Origin: Dipteris shenzhenensis
Taxonomy: Eukaryota; Polypodiophyta; Polypodiopsida; Gleicheniales
Assembly (NCBI GenBank): GCA_047967505.1
Contig: CM106541.1
Strand: one strand, 5' to 3'
Length of the DNA: 64,000 nucleotides
How positions within the stretch are numbered: the stretch's first letter is position 1; each line of letters starts with the position of its first letter. Under the pieces are notes generated by a model. That model was not told the origin of the DNA. It saw only the letters and a program-made list of their open reading frames with translations, and did not search any database. The position numbers and the translations under genes were made by a program. This document shows positions 22,700-34,100 of the stretch, in pieces.

Positions 22700-23340
22700 T
22701 GAAAATTTTTCCGACATCATGATGGTGCCACTAGGGTAATAATGAGACACAATTTATTTGTTTTGAACACTGCATAGATCGACACACGAAAGCTCTACAC
22801 TACATCGTGCATCTTTGCACTGCTTCGTGTAGCATAGTCTTTGGCCTAAGCCTCCTAACCACGTATCATCGTGCAGTCTTTTGCCACTTGTCACTGGGCA
22901 TCACACCCATGCAGATCATTAAAATTGAAGGTTTTCTTGGAGAGACCATCACGCTGGTTCTTGACAGAATAATGAGCTGCAATCTATCATTCTAAACACT
23001 GTCACAGCATAGTCTGACCACCTGTCATCATGCAGCCTTTTGCAGCTTTGTCCATGCAAATCATAGGTTGGCTTGGAGAGACCACCGCACTACTTTTTGG
23101 TGTAATAATGAGATGCAATCTATCATTCTATCATTCTAAGCATTACCTCTATGCAGACTCTCTCTTGATGACCTGTGATCGCCCAAAATTCAAGGTTTTC
23201 TTGGAGAGACCACTGCATTGGTTCTTGGAGTTAGAGCTCAGTTACCTATTTTTATGTATTAGAGGATGAGGTCTATGATGACCAGTGTGCTAGCAAATAG
23301 AAGGAGATCTACGATAGCCACCACGCTGGTTCTTAGAGTT
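22700..23340. repeat. Imperfect tandem repeat, roughly 130-170 bp units
   Basis: The phrases TTGGAGAGACCAC, CTGGTTCTTGGAG, TAATAATGAGATGCAATCTA and TGATCATGCAGACC-like sequences recur at about 22730, 22930, 23070, 23200 and 23310. Units vary in length and are diverged. Confidence 0.55.
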
Positions 23341-23400
23341 ATATATCTTTTTACCAAGGGAAATGTATTTCCTTATGTAACCAAGCAAAATGCAATTGAC

Positions 23401-23526
23401 GATATGGCCCTTGAGAGGTCCCCTTGAGGAACAAGGGCCATATCAACATGCCATTTCTATACGATGGCATCCTGGATGTGGTATAATGCATGTCAATATG
23501 GCCCTTGCCCCTAGAGGGGGCCATAT
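23401..23526. repeat. Two ATATGGCCC hairpins
   Basis: GATATGGCCCTTG (23401-23413) and CAAGGGCCATATC (23432-23444) form a perfect 13-bp stem with an 18-bp loop. ATATGGCCC (23496-23504) and GGGCCATAT (23518-23526) form a second 9-bp stem. The similar arms and close spacing suggest the pair derives from one foldback or a duplicated site. Confidence 0.7.
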
Positions 23527-24168
23527 CTTCAATTGAATTTTTTAAAAGTTTAATTGTATTTTTCTAGATGTATCTCTATGCAACCACAATGGTGGATCGA
23601 TGTTGGAGCTATTTTATTGCTATTTTGGTCATAAACCAAGGAAATTGTAGTTCTACTTTACTAGTATTTTAGTCCTTGTTGCAATAAATATAAATGAAGT
23701 TTCATCGAGTGAAAATTAAGCAAAAGAGATTTCAATGTAAATCTATGTCCAATAACATGTTATATAAAAATTAACAACTTATACCTAGCAAACATCGAAC
23801 AAAGGATCTTACATTTATAAAAACTCTACAATTGCTGAGATCCTTAAAGGCCAAAAGATTACAGCTATTGACCGTAGCCATTCAAATATAAAAGTTACAA
23901 TAGTTCAAAATGAGAGCCTCAAATTGAACAAAAAGAGATTGCATAAATGTAATAAAAACCCAACAATTGTTGCTGAGAGCCTTAGGGACCAAAACATTAC
24001 ATCCAATGAGCCAAAAGATCATTGAGAGCCTTAGAGGCCAAAAGATTACATCCAGCCATTGTTGAGTTGTTATGAGCCTCGTCTGAGCAAGAGGGAATTT
24101 GTACAACTCAGTATTTCTGCTAGTCTAGCCTGTTGCATTAAAATTTTAGGGAGCCAAAGGAGGAGACA
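23527..24168. other. Spacer without recognisable gene
   Basis: AT-rich DNA with a short direct repeat around GAGAGCCTTAGGGACCAAAA and GAGAGCCTTAGAGGCCAAAA (about 23975-24050). No protein domain is found in any frame. Confidence 0.4.
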
Positions 24169-24418
24169 CTTGGGGAGTTCACCTCATAACATTTTAGTAT
24201 ACATGTGCATTCAAAAGGAGGGGTATTTTAATTTTAGTTTCTTTAACATGTTTGCAATAACAAGGGGTGTTTATTAATTCAACTTTAGAAAAAAATCACT
24301 TAGTTCATAAGTAAAGAGGGTTTTTTATATTGGGGGGAAAATTTCAGTTGAGGGGTTTTTTTAATACCCCTTCAATGCACATGGAGAGGCCAAAGACCAT
24401 GCACATTACGCCCCCCAA
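24169..24418 (-). mobile_element. MITE family 2, copy B (about 250 bp, inverted)
   Basis: Reverse complement of copy A at 21394-21641. On the plus strand it begins CTTGGGGAGTTCACC and GTGCATTCAAAAGGAGG, and ends TTCAATGCAC, then GCCCCCCAA. No flanking target duplication is visible, so this copy has eroded or been rearranged. Together with copy A it makes a 250-bp inverted repeat with arms about 2.5 kb apart. Confidence 0.75.
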
Positions 24419-24454
24419 CAAGTCGAGAGTACTGTGCTCAGACAATACTAAGGC

Positions 24455-26962
24455 CTTTCGGGTTACCATACATGTCCTGTTTGTGGTCCTTCGCTAGTTG
24501 CCTCATGGGCAGATGCATTAAATAAGGTCATCTATGAGAATCACCATCGATTTCTCCCACCTAATCATCCTGGATATGTCACTCCTTGGAATGAAGTCCC
24601 CCCACAATCACTCACTATGGGAGATTGGATGATAATTTGGCACGGTTCCACGACAACTCCACCACTTTGCATGAGCCGGTAAGGGTTTGTAATTATTGTG
24701 TTATATTGGTTGGAAATAAAGATTGCCCACTAACACCAGCTTTTGTTTCGATACTCCATCTTTTATCGTTTACCATATGGGTCTCACCTCAAGATCAATC
24801 ACTTGCTTGATCCCATGCATATCTTCAAGAATGTGGTGTCTACCATTTGGCAACATTTGAATGGGACACAAGATTCCGCAGGCATAAGGGAGGATCTACA
24901 CACTAGAGAGAGGATGCCCACAAGAGAGGCCAAATGGGTGTGTTTTTTTACCTCGTGCATTGTGGAGGTTATCAAATCTAGAGATGGTGGTGGTGAAGCA
25001 TGCTATCACTACCATTCGTACTCCCACTGGATGCATGAGGTGTTTGAAGGGGGCCATCACAAAGAGCAAGAAAAGAGCTGTAGAGAAATTATATGGCTTG
25101 AAATCTCATGATTGGCACAAGATTCTATTCTATGTGCATAATATATTTTTCCTTCCAAATTTGTGAGTGAATTAGAAGTAACTAATCAACCATTCCTCGT
25201 GTGTGCAGTTCATACTACCTACTAGCATTTCTCGCAATGTATCAAAGGATGTGAAGGATTGTATTTACAAGATGGGCAAGCTTGTGAGGTACTTTATAGT
25301 ATACAAAATGTGAATATTGTATTTATAAGATGGGCGAGCTTGTGAGGTACTTTATAGGATGCAAGGTGTTCATATTGCTAATATTGCGTACTTTTTTCTT
25401 TCTAGGTATGTGAGGTCACAGGAAATAGATCCCACCACACTTGAGAATGCTCGAGTTATGTCAATAGAGGTGGTTTGTTTATTGGAAGAGCATTTCCACG
25501 TTCTATTCTCACAAGCCAACTACATCTCATAGTGCATTTGGTGGATGAGATTGCTATATGTGGTACTATACATCCACGATGGTTGTTCTTCCTCGAGCGC
25601 TTCATCAAGACCTTGAAGGATTTTGTGAGACAAAATGCAAGACCCAAAGGTAGCATGGCTGAGGGTTGCTTGGTACAAGAATCACTTGTATATATTTTTG
25701 AGTTTCTTGTTGATGTGGATAGCTCTCTCCCACAACTATGGAGAGATGATGAAGACCTAAGGATGACCTCTATTGTGCCTCAAGGGAAAGGATGCAGCAA
25801 AGTAATAGACATAGAGTTTCTCAATAATATCAACCTCTATTTCATGCTTAATAGTGATTTCATGAAAAGATGGGTGACAAGATACGAGGATGCAAAGGCA
25901 AGAAGACAAGAAGAAAGGGCCCTCTTTCGTACACACCAAGGATCTTGTGTGCCACACCCTCAGTATCTAAGAGCACTTCCAAAGGATATACATGTGGATT
26001 GGCTACTTGACAAAATAGAGAGAGCAGAGAGAGACAAGGGGATGCATATCACAATGGAAGAATGGGAGTATGCTAGGGGATGCATGAGCAAGGTCTGTAT
26101 AGAGAATGTTATGCATAAGTTAGGAGCTTTCAATAATTTAGATTGCTTATTTAATTGATTTTATCTTGGTGTAGTGTACTATGTTCAATGCTATATGGTG
26201 TGAAGGCAAGCATTTTCGAACACAACGGATTGATGATAAGAGAAACACACAAGATTGAAGCATCATTACTAGCTTTGAGGGAGCCAATGGAGCCGTGGAT
26301 GATTATTGTGGCATAATCCAAGATATTATTAAGCTTGATTTTCGACGCTTCTTTGTGTATGTTTTGGATGTAAAGTGGTTTAAGGATGTGATGGAAGGAG
26401 GCCCTAATGCAACAATCAAATGCCATGCAAGTGGCTTTGTAACTATTGACTCCACAAAGTTTTGGCAAAGTAAGAAGGACACACTAGTACTACTGCAACA
26501 ATGTGAACAGGTATTGTACACACATATAAAAATACTCACTTTTAAATATTTGATACCTTTGATGCAAGGAAAATAACATGATTGTATTTGTGTTTGAATT
26601 AGGTTGTCTATCAACCAATGGTGGATAATAATAGATGGTGGCATGTCATACCTATTATGCCACGTTCCAAAGTGATGTATAGTACATTTACTAATATGGA
26701 GCATATGGAGGATGATCATGGCCATGGAGGTTATGATGACCATGATACGAGAGAGGAGGATGATCATGAGATAGGAGATACAAATATTGAGGCCATTACC
26801 CGTGAGGACAAGCCTACCATTGATGATGCTAATTTCGATGAGCACATGAGTAGCACAAGTAGTAGTGGGTTGAATGTATTTGTAGATCTCAACACTAGTT
26901 TGGATTTTGAAGTAGATAGTTTAGCAAGGGTTGATCTCATTGAGGATGAGATTGAACCATAG
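24455..26962 (+). pseudogene. CACTA transposase, 5'-truncated copy C
   Basis: Homologous to copy A from its position near 7400 to its end. It retains DPMHIFKNVVSTIW, LKSHDWHK, the DUF4218-type block (25475-25750; LHLIVHLVDEIAIC, open for 227 codons into the following exon), the DUF4216-type block (26295-26690) and the acidic C-terminus ending DLIEDEIEP at 26960. It lacks the first 1 kb or so of coding sequence and carries small deletions and a partial duplication of GTATTTACAAGATGGGC (25258-25350). Frame breaks occur, although the middle is less damaged than in copy A. Homology with copy A stops at about 27005, at the Ty3/gypsy boundary. Confidence 0.88.
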
Positions 26963-27101
26963 CCCATCATTGATATTAGCAAAACTATTTTACAGATTGT
27001 CTCATTCTCCTCACCTGACTTAATTTTTGTATATGTGGCATGCGTTTGCAAAAAAGCATTGATATTTTTGTTAAAATCCTGAAGAGAACACTCATGAATC
27101 T

Positions 27102-28063
27102 ATGGAAGAAGAAGATGACCACATAGATCATGGGCTGGCTGAGCACAATGATGGTATTGGAGAATACACTCATGGATCTGCAAAAGAAGAGGATGACCAC
27201 CTACTTACTGATGTCATTCAAAGGCAGGAGGTACCGGAAATGACTCTTGGAAGGGTTATTGAATCCATTATGCAACCTGACCAACCTAGGAGGGGTCAAG
27301 AGGCTGGACAATTTGAAGGAGCCGTCCACATTCACACTGGAGTCTGGAACTTCAGACCTTCAAGGCAAGCCCACAGCATACAGGGAGAAGAAGATGTCGC
27401 GGACCTTGTTCTACTCGACTTATATATGTCAGAAGCTGACTCCCCAACGACACAGGAGGTTCATGAAACTACATACGAGGTGGTTGGACTACCATATAGA
27501 GGAATGCTCAAGCAAGCACAAAAAGGAAAGAAGAGAATGGGCCCAACTGTTGCCTCTACATTTCAACCATCTCCAGAACACACCCAACCGTCCTATCCGA
27601 GCTCTTGGATGGAAGAAGTAGTGGGGAATTTTTCTCTAGATGATTCTCCTGCGCACCCAACAGTGGGAGTAGAAGAACTGAACAACTCCACATCAGGAAG
27701 CATACCTCAGGTTGACCATGCCAGGGATTGGAGGTATCTGAACATAGGGACAGAAGACCAACCACGACATCTTAAGGTAGCCAGTCGGGTCTGGGAACAT
27801 GACTATCTCCTTGCTGCATTGTCTGATTTTTTTCAAGAGTATGTTGATGTCTTTGCCTAGTCATATAAGGATTTAAAGGGAGTACCCACTGAGTTCATGG
27901 AACATCGCATCGATCTATATCCGGAAGCAGAGCCGGTGATCAGGGGACCATATCGCATGAATCCTAACTATGGCAAGGCTGTCCATGCTGATATTCAAAA
28001 GATGGAGCAAGCAGGGTTGATCTACCCCCTGTTGACTACTCCGAATGGCTTAGTGGCATCGTA
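27102..28063 (+). pseudogene. Gypsy polyprotein, gag-pro to RT linker region
   Basis: Open for 252 codons (27102-27860), with an acidic start that may belong to the neighbouring CACTA copy. Near its end it has DWRYLNIGTEDQPRHLKVAS and then DFFQEYVDVFA, followed by TAG where related proteins have Trp (DVFAWSYxDL). After the stop the frame continues with KGVPTEFMEHRIDLYPEAEP and GPYRMNPNY, the classic entry to gypsy reverse transcriptase. A one-base frame change near 28030 in the C-run TACCCCCTG separates it from the next segment. No aspartic protease motif is recognised. Confidence 0.7.
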
Positions 28064-29039
28064 GTGGTGCCCAAAAGAGAGACTGGAAAACTCCGAGTTT
28101 GTGTCGACTATAGGAGTTTGAATACCGCCACACGTCGGGATAGGTTTCCTCTCCCCTTCACTGACAGGGTGCTAGAAACCGTAGCTGGTCATGCTCTCTA
28201 CTCCTTCATGGATGGATACAGTGGGTATAACCAGGTTCGGGTGCGAGAGCAAGATCAGTTAAAGACTACCTTCGTCACCCAATGGGGAACTTATGCTTAC
28301 CGGATGATGCCTTTTGGTCTATGCAATGCACCGGCCACGTTTCAACGTCTTGTCACCAAACTCTTCCAAGAGAACATCGGAAAGTTCCTTGAGGTATTCT
28401 TGGATGACTTCTCTGTGTTCAATGGTAAGAATGCTTCTCACCTCGAACCTGCTATTCAGACTGATCACATGAGTAAGTTGAGGTGGGTTTTTGATAAGTG
28501 CAGAGAAGCTAGGTTGTGCTTGAATCCGGACAAATGCTTCTTCCTCGCCTTGCGAGGGGTCCTCCTTGGCCACATCGTCTCAGCTAAGGGAATGACCACG
28601 GACCCAGCAAAGGTGGAAGTGATATTGACCTTGCCTATTCCTCACACACCCAGAGAAGTCAAGTATTTTTTGGGACATGTGGGTTATTATAGAAGATTCA
28701 TCAGGTCCTATGCCGACATAGCGGTGGCGTTGACGGAACTCCTTCGGCAGGATCAGTCCTTCAACTGGTCGGCACCTCAACAACTGGCGTTTGACAACCT
28801 CAAGGATCATCTAGTAAAGGCACCCATCTTGTGGCAACCTCAATGGGATGTCATTTTTCATGTGCATGTAGATGCAAGTGGGCTGGCGATTGGGGCGATA
28901 TTGGCCCAACCAGATGAAGAGCACAAACTTGATCTACCTGTGTACTTTGCAAGCAGACAACTCAATGGAGCAGAAAGAAACTATAGCACCACTGAACGCA
29001 AGGGCTTGGGCATGGTCTATGCCATGACAAAGTATCGGC
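28064..29039 (+). pseudogene. Gypsy reverse transcriptase and RNase H N-terminal part
   Basis: Reads VPKRETGKLRVCVDYRSLN, FPLPFTDRVLETV, FMDGYSGYNQV, MPFGLCNAPATFQR, then the catalytic FLDD (28397-28408), CLNPDKCFF, LGHIVSAKGM and YYRRFIRSYADIA. The RNase H start follows (VHVDASGLAIGAIL, with the first catalytic Asp near 28870). The RT active-site aspartates are present. The frame stays open to the MITE inserted at 29040 and would carry on in phase at 29287. Enzyme role: copying element RNA into DNA in a cytoplasmic particle. Confidence 0.9.
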
Positions 29040-29286
29040 CTCGGGGGGGTCACTCATCATATGTAACCCTATCACGTGAGTTCAACAGAAGGATTTTTTT
29101 TATTTCTAAAATTTACAGAAATAAATATACATAAGGGACTATTTAAAATAAGTTTGGAAAAAATTTACAGATTTGTATAGAAAAGGGGTACATTTTATTA
29201 ATGAATTTTTTTACAGATAAGGGACTTTAAATATAGGCCTTGAATGCACGTGATATAGAGGGTTTATACATAGTGACCCCCCCGAG
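29040..29286 (+). mobile_element. MITE family 1, copy C (247 bp), inside the gypsy RNase H
   Basis: Starts CTCGGGGGGGTCACT and ends AGTGACCCCCCCGAG, a perfect 15-bp inverted repeat. The 8-bp target duplication GTATCGGC lies at 29032-29039 and 29287-29294. Removing the element and one duplication restores the codons for TKYRHY. It is the youngest-looking copy, with perfect ends and a perfect duplication, and so postdates the retrotransposon insertion. Confidence 0.95.
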
Positions 29287-29749
29287 GTATCGGCACTATC
29301 TCTTGGGCAGTAAGTTTATCATCATTACTGATCATCAAGCTCTCAAGTACTTACTGAACAAACCAACGCTTGGGGGGAGAGTGAGTAGGTGGATTCTTCT
29401 ATTTCAAGAGTTTGACTTTGACATCCTAGTGAGAGCAGGCCGATTACATCAACCAGCAGACCACTTGTCAAGGATCTCTTCAGGTGAAGCAGCCATAGGA
29501 GTTGATGATGACCCTCCAGATGCGGGCCTCTTCCGTGTCGATGCCACAGTACCAAAAGATGACTGCCTGTTTGCTATGGATTGCTTTCCCCCATGGTATG
29601 CAAACATTGTACACTTGTTGTCTACAGGGGAGTTCTCCAAAGGGTTAACTCTAGCACAAAAGCGGAGGCAGATTCTTCAGGCTGCTCCTTTCAAACTGAT
29701 CGCGGGTCAGCTGTACAAGTTGGGGAAGGACCACATTTTAAGGAGGTAA
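29287..29749 (+). pseudogene. Gypsy RNase H C-terminal part and linker
   Basis: Continues the RNase H with HYLLGSKFIIITDHQALKYL, then SRWILLFQEFDFDILVRAG and the ADHLSR motif that ends gypsy RNase H domains. A linker follows, ending KLGKDHILRR, then TAA at 29747-29749, an in-frame stop just before the integrase. The apparent ATG at 29240 lies in the MITE and is not the real start. Confidence 0.85.
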
Positions 29750-30846
29750 TTGCTCCCTCATGAAACACAAGACATCCTTCAGGAGGCTCACTCAGGAATG
29801 GGGGGAGGTCATATGGCACCAGAGGCCAATTCTAGAAAGATAATGCGCTCTGGGTTGTGGTGGCCAAAAATATTCCAAGACTGCTATGCTTATGTGCGCC
29901 GCTGTGACTCATGTCAAAGAGGGGGGCCGAAGCCTACCCGCCAGGAGTACCTTCCCCTTCAGCCATCCAGCCCTGTACCCCCCTTCTATAGATGGGGATT
30001 GGATTTTGTTGGACCCATCTCTCCTGCAACTGGAAGAGGGAACAAGTATGCTCTGATTGCTACTGATTATGGCACTAAATGGGTGGAGGCTAAGGCCGTG
30101 AAGACCTGCACTGCTCAAGTTGTGGCCTCATTCTTGTATGATCAAATCATTTCTAGTTTGGATGTCCTGTGGAATTGATGAGTGACAGAGGTACCCACTT
30201 TCTCAATGATGTCATCACTGACCTCATCACCCAACTGCAAATTGTTCACAAGACCTCTAGTTCATACTACCCTCGAGCCAATGGTTTGGCTGAGAGCTCC
30301 AATCGGACCATGTCTCATATTGTGGCTCGGTTATGCCTTCATTCCTTGGCAAATTGGGATATTCTACTACCAGCTGCTCTTTTTGCTTACAAAACCGCAT
30401 ACAAGGCTAGCACTGGATATTCACCCTTCCAGCTAGTTTATGGCTTGGAGGCGGTTATGCTGTATGAGTTCCACATGAAGACCACTAGGGTCATGGAAGA
30501 GATGGATGATAACTTGGAGGCATGCACACTTGAGAGATTATGGGATCTTGAAGCCTTGGATGAACATCGTCGTGAAACGATCCTGACTCAGGAAGTCTGG
30601 CAAAGAAGGCAGAAGGCATGGCATGACAAAAATCTCAGGAAGAGGGAATTCCAAGTTGGCAGCTTGGTCTTGTTATATTCCAGTAAGTTCCTGAAGCATA
30701 ATCCCAAATTTGTCAGTGGTTGGACAGGGCCCTTCTTTATCACAAGGATTATTCCCAATGGAGGGGTTTATTTGGCCACCTTGGAAGGCAAGAAGTTACG
30801 AGCACCTGTAAATGGCTCACGGGTAAAGAAGTATCATCCACATTGA
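29750..30846 (+). pseudogene. Gypsy integrase
   Basis: N-terminal zinc domain with the HHCC pattern (HSGMGGGH, later CDSCQRGG). Catalytic core: the first Asp in WGLDFVGPI, the second in MSDRGTHFLND and the Glu in NGLAESSNR, so the DDE triad is complete. A one-base deletion near 30158 moves the frame from the 29750-30178 segment to the 30169-30846 segment. The C-terminal domain has KREFQVGSLVLLY, SGWTGPFFITRI and GGVYLATLEG, ending HPH-stop at 30846. There is no chromodomain. Integrase inserts the DNA copy into chromosomes. Confidence 0.88.
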
Positions 30847-31000
30847 CTCTCTCTCTTTGGATAAGGATTTCCATTCCTATTAGTTGAATTTCTATTTATT
30901 CAAACAACAACAATGTATTCCCTTTCCTAACCCTGTCAAGCTTCTACTCTCTAACCCGTTGCACTCTTTGGTGAGAGACCAATAAAAACTGAGTTTTCCT

Positions 31001-31132
31001 TCTCTGGCAAGACGGAGATAGCCCTTGCCTTCTCTGACACACCCTCCTCCTTAATCCTTCTTCACCTCTCTGGCAAGACGGAGATAACCCTTACCTTCTC
31101 TGACACACACTCCTCCTTAATCCTTCTTCACC
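31001..31132. repeat. 66-bp tandem duplication after integrase
   Basis: TCTCTGGCAAGACGGAGATA begins at 31001 and again at 31067, and the whole 66-bp unit through TCCTTCTTCAC is repeated with few changes. Its tail (CACCTCTCTG) merges into the minisatellite, which may have been seeded here. Confidence 0.85.
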
Positions 31133-34100
31133 TCTCTGTCACTCAGGTTCACCTCTCTGTCACCCATGTTCACTCCCAGGTCACCCCTGTTCACTCCCAG
31201 ATCACCCCTCTTCACTCCTCTATCAACTCCCCATGTTCACCTCTCTGTCACCCATGTTCACCTCCAGGTCACCCCTCTTCACTCCTAGGTCACCCCTGTT
31301 ACCTCCTATGTCAACTCCCCATGTTCACCTCTCTGTCACCCATGTTCACTCCCAGGTCACCCCTGTTCACTCCCAGATCACCCCTGTTCACTCCTATGTC
31401 AACTCCCCATGTTCACCTCTCTGTCACCTTTGTTCACCTCCAGGTCACCCCTGTTCACCTCTAGGTCACCCCTATTCACTGCTATGTCAACTCCCCATGT
31501 TCACCTCTCTGTCACCCATGTTCACCTCCAGGTCACTCCTCTTCACTCCTAGGTCACCCCTGTTCACTCCTATGTCAACTCCCCATGTTCACCTCTCTCT
31601 CAACCATGTTCACTCCCACGTCACCCCTAGACCCCTGTTCACTCCTATGTCAACTCCCCATGTTCACCTCTCTGTCACCTTTGTTCACCTCCAGGTCACC
31701 CCTGTTCACCTCTAGGTCACCCCTGTTCACTCCTCTGTCAACTCCCCATGTTCACCTCTCTGTCACCCATGTTCACCCCTGTTCACTCCCAGATCACCCC
31801 TGTTCACTCCTCTGTCAACTGCCCATGTTCACCTCTCTGTCACCCATGTTCACCTCCAAGTCACCCCTCTTCACTCCTAGGTCACCCCTGTTCACTCCTA
31901 TGTCAAGTCCCCATGTTCACCTCTCTGTCACCCATGTTCACTCCCAGATCACCCCTGTTCACTCCCAGATCACCCCTCTTCACTCCTCTGTCAACTCCCC
32001 ATGTTCACCTCTCTGTCACCCATGTTCACCTCCAGGTCACCGCTCTTCACTCCTAGGTCACCCCTGTTCACTCCTATGTCAACTCCCCATGTTCACCTCT
32101 CTGTCACCCATGTTCACCTTGAGGTCACCCCTCTTCACTCCTAGGTCACCCCTATTCAAAACTATGTCAACTCCCCATGTTCACCTCTCTGTCACCCATG
32201 TTCACCTCCAGGTCACCCCTCTTCACTCCTAGGTCACCCCTGTTCACTCCTATGTCAACTCCCCATGTTCACCTCTCTGTCACCCATGTTCACTCCCAGG
32301 TCACCCCTGTTCACTCCGAGATCACCCGTGTTCACTCCTCTGTCAACTCCCCATGTTCACCTCTCTGTCACCCATGTTCACCTCCAGGTCACCCATGTTC
32401 ACTCCCATATCACCCCTGCTCACTCCTCTGTCAACTCCCCATGTTCACCTCTCTATCACCCATGTTCACCTCTCTGTCACCCATGTTCACTCCCAGGTCA
32501 CCCCTGTTCGCTCCCAGATCACCCCTGTTCACTCCTCTGTCAACTCCCCATGTTCACCTCTCTGTCACCCATGTTCACCTATAGGTCACCCCTCTTCACT
32601 CCTAGGTCACCCCTGTTCACTCCTATGTCAACTCCCCATGTTCACCTCTCTGTCACCCATGTTCACTCCCAGATCACCCCTGTTCACTCCTCTATCAACT
32701 CCCCATGTTCACCTCTCTGTCACCCATGTTCACCTCCAGGTCACCCCTCTTCACTCCTAGGTTGCCCCTGTTCACTCCTATGTCAACTCCCCATGTTCAC
32801 CTCTCTGTCACCCATGTTCACCTCCAGGTCACCCCTCTTCACTCCTAGGTCACCCCTGTTCACTCCTTTGTCAACTCCCCATGTTCACCTCTCTGTCACC
32901 CATGTTCACCTCCAGGTCACCCCTCTTCACTCCTAGGTCGCCCCTGTTCACCTCCTATGACAACTCCCCATGTTCACTTCTCTGTCACCTTTGTTCACCT
33001 CCAGGTCACCCCTGTTCACCTCTAGGTCACCCCTATTCACTCCTTTGTCAACTCCCCATGTTCACCTCTCTGTCACCCATGTTCACTCCGAGGTCACCCG
33101 TGTTCACATCCTATGACAACTCCCTATGTTCACCTCTCTGTTCACCCCTGTTCACCTCTAGGTCACCCCTGTTCACTCCTCTGTCAACTCCCCCTGTTCA
33201 CCTCTCTGTCACCCATGTTCACCTCTGTGTCACCCATGTTCACTCCCAGGTCACCCCTGTTCACTCCCAGATCACCCCTGTTCACTCCTCTGTCAACTCC
33301 CCATGTTCACCTCTCTGTCACCCATGTTCACCTCTAGGTCACCCATGTTCACTCCCAGATCACCCCTGTTCACTGCTCTGTCAAATCCCCATCTTCACCT
33401 CTCTGTCACCCATGTTCACCTCTCTGTCACCCATGTTCACTCCCAGGTCACCCCTGTTCACTCCCAGATCACCCCTCTTCACTCCTCTGTCAACTCCCCA
33501 TGTTCACCTCTCTGTCACCCATGTTCACCTCCAGGTCACCCCTCTTCACTCCTAGGTCACCCCTGTTCACCTCCTATGACAACTCCCCATGTTCACCTCT
33601 CTGTCACCATTGTTCACCTCCCAGTCACCTCTAGGTCACCCCTGTTCACTCCTCTGTGAACTCCCCATGTTCACCTCTTCTCTCTCAGCCATGTTCACTC
33701 CCAGGTCACCACTGTTCACTCCCAGGTCACCCCTGTTCACCTCCTATGACAACTCCCCATGTTCACCTCTCTGTCACCTTTGTTCACCTCCAGGTCACCC
33801 CTGTTCACCTCTAGGTAACCCCTCTTCACTCCTCTAACAACTCCTCATGTTCACCTCTCTGTCATCCATGTTCACCTCTCTGTCACCCATGTTCACTCCA
33901 AGGCACCCCTGTTCACCCCTGTTCACTCCTCTGTCAACTCCCCATGTTCACCTCTCTGTCACCCATGTTCACCTCCATGTCACCCATGTTCACTCCCATA
34001 TCACCCCTGTTCACTCCTCTGTCTACTCCCCATGTTCACCTCTCTGTCACCCATGTTTACCTCTCTGTCACCCATGTTCACTCCCAGGTCACCCCTGTTC

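Noticed and set aside
24169-24418. Inverted pair at 21394 and 24169 as terminal repeats of one 3-kb transposon
   Set aside because: Each arm has its own inverted termini, and copy A has its own target duplication, so they are two separate MITEs.
26962-27102. 5' LTR of the gypsy element
   Set aside because: DNA left of 27005 is transposase copy C; no TG...CA repeat matching 42511-43558 and no primer site is present.
29240-29290. Start codon for a separate RNase H-like gene
   Set aside because: The ATG lies in the inserted MITE; the true frame continues from the RT segment ending at 29039.
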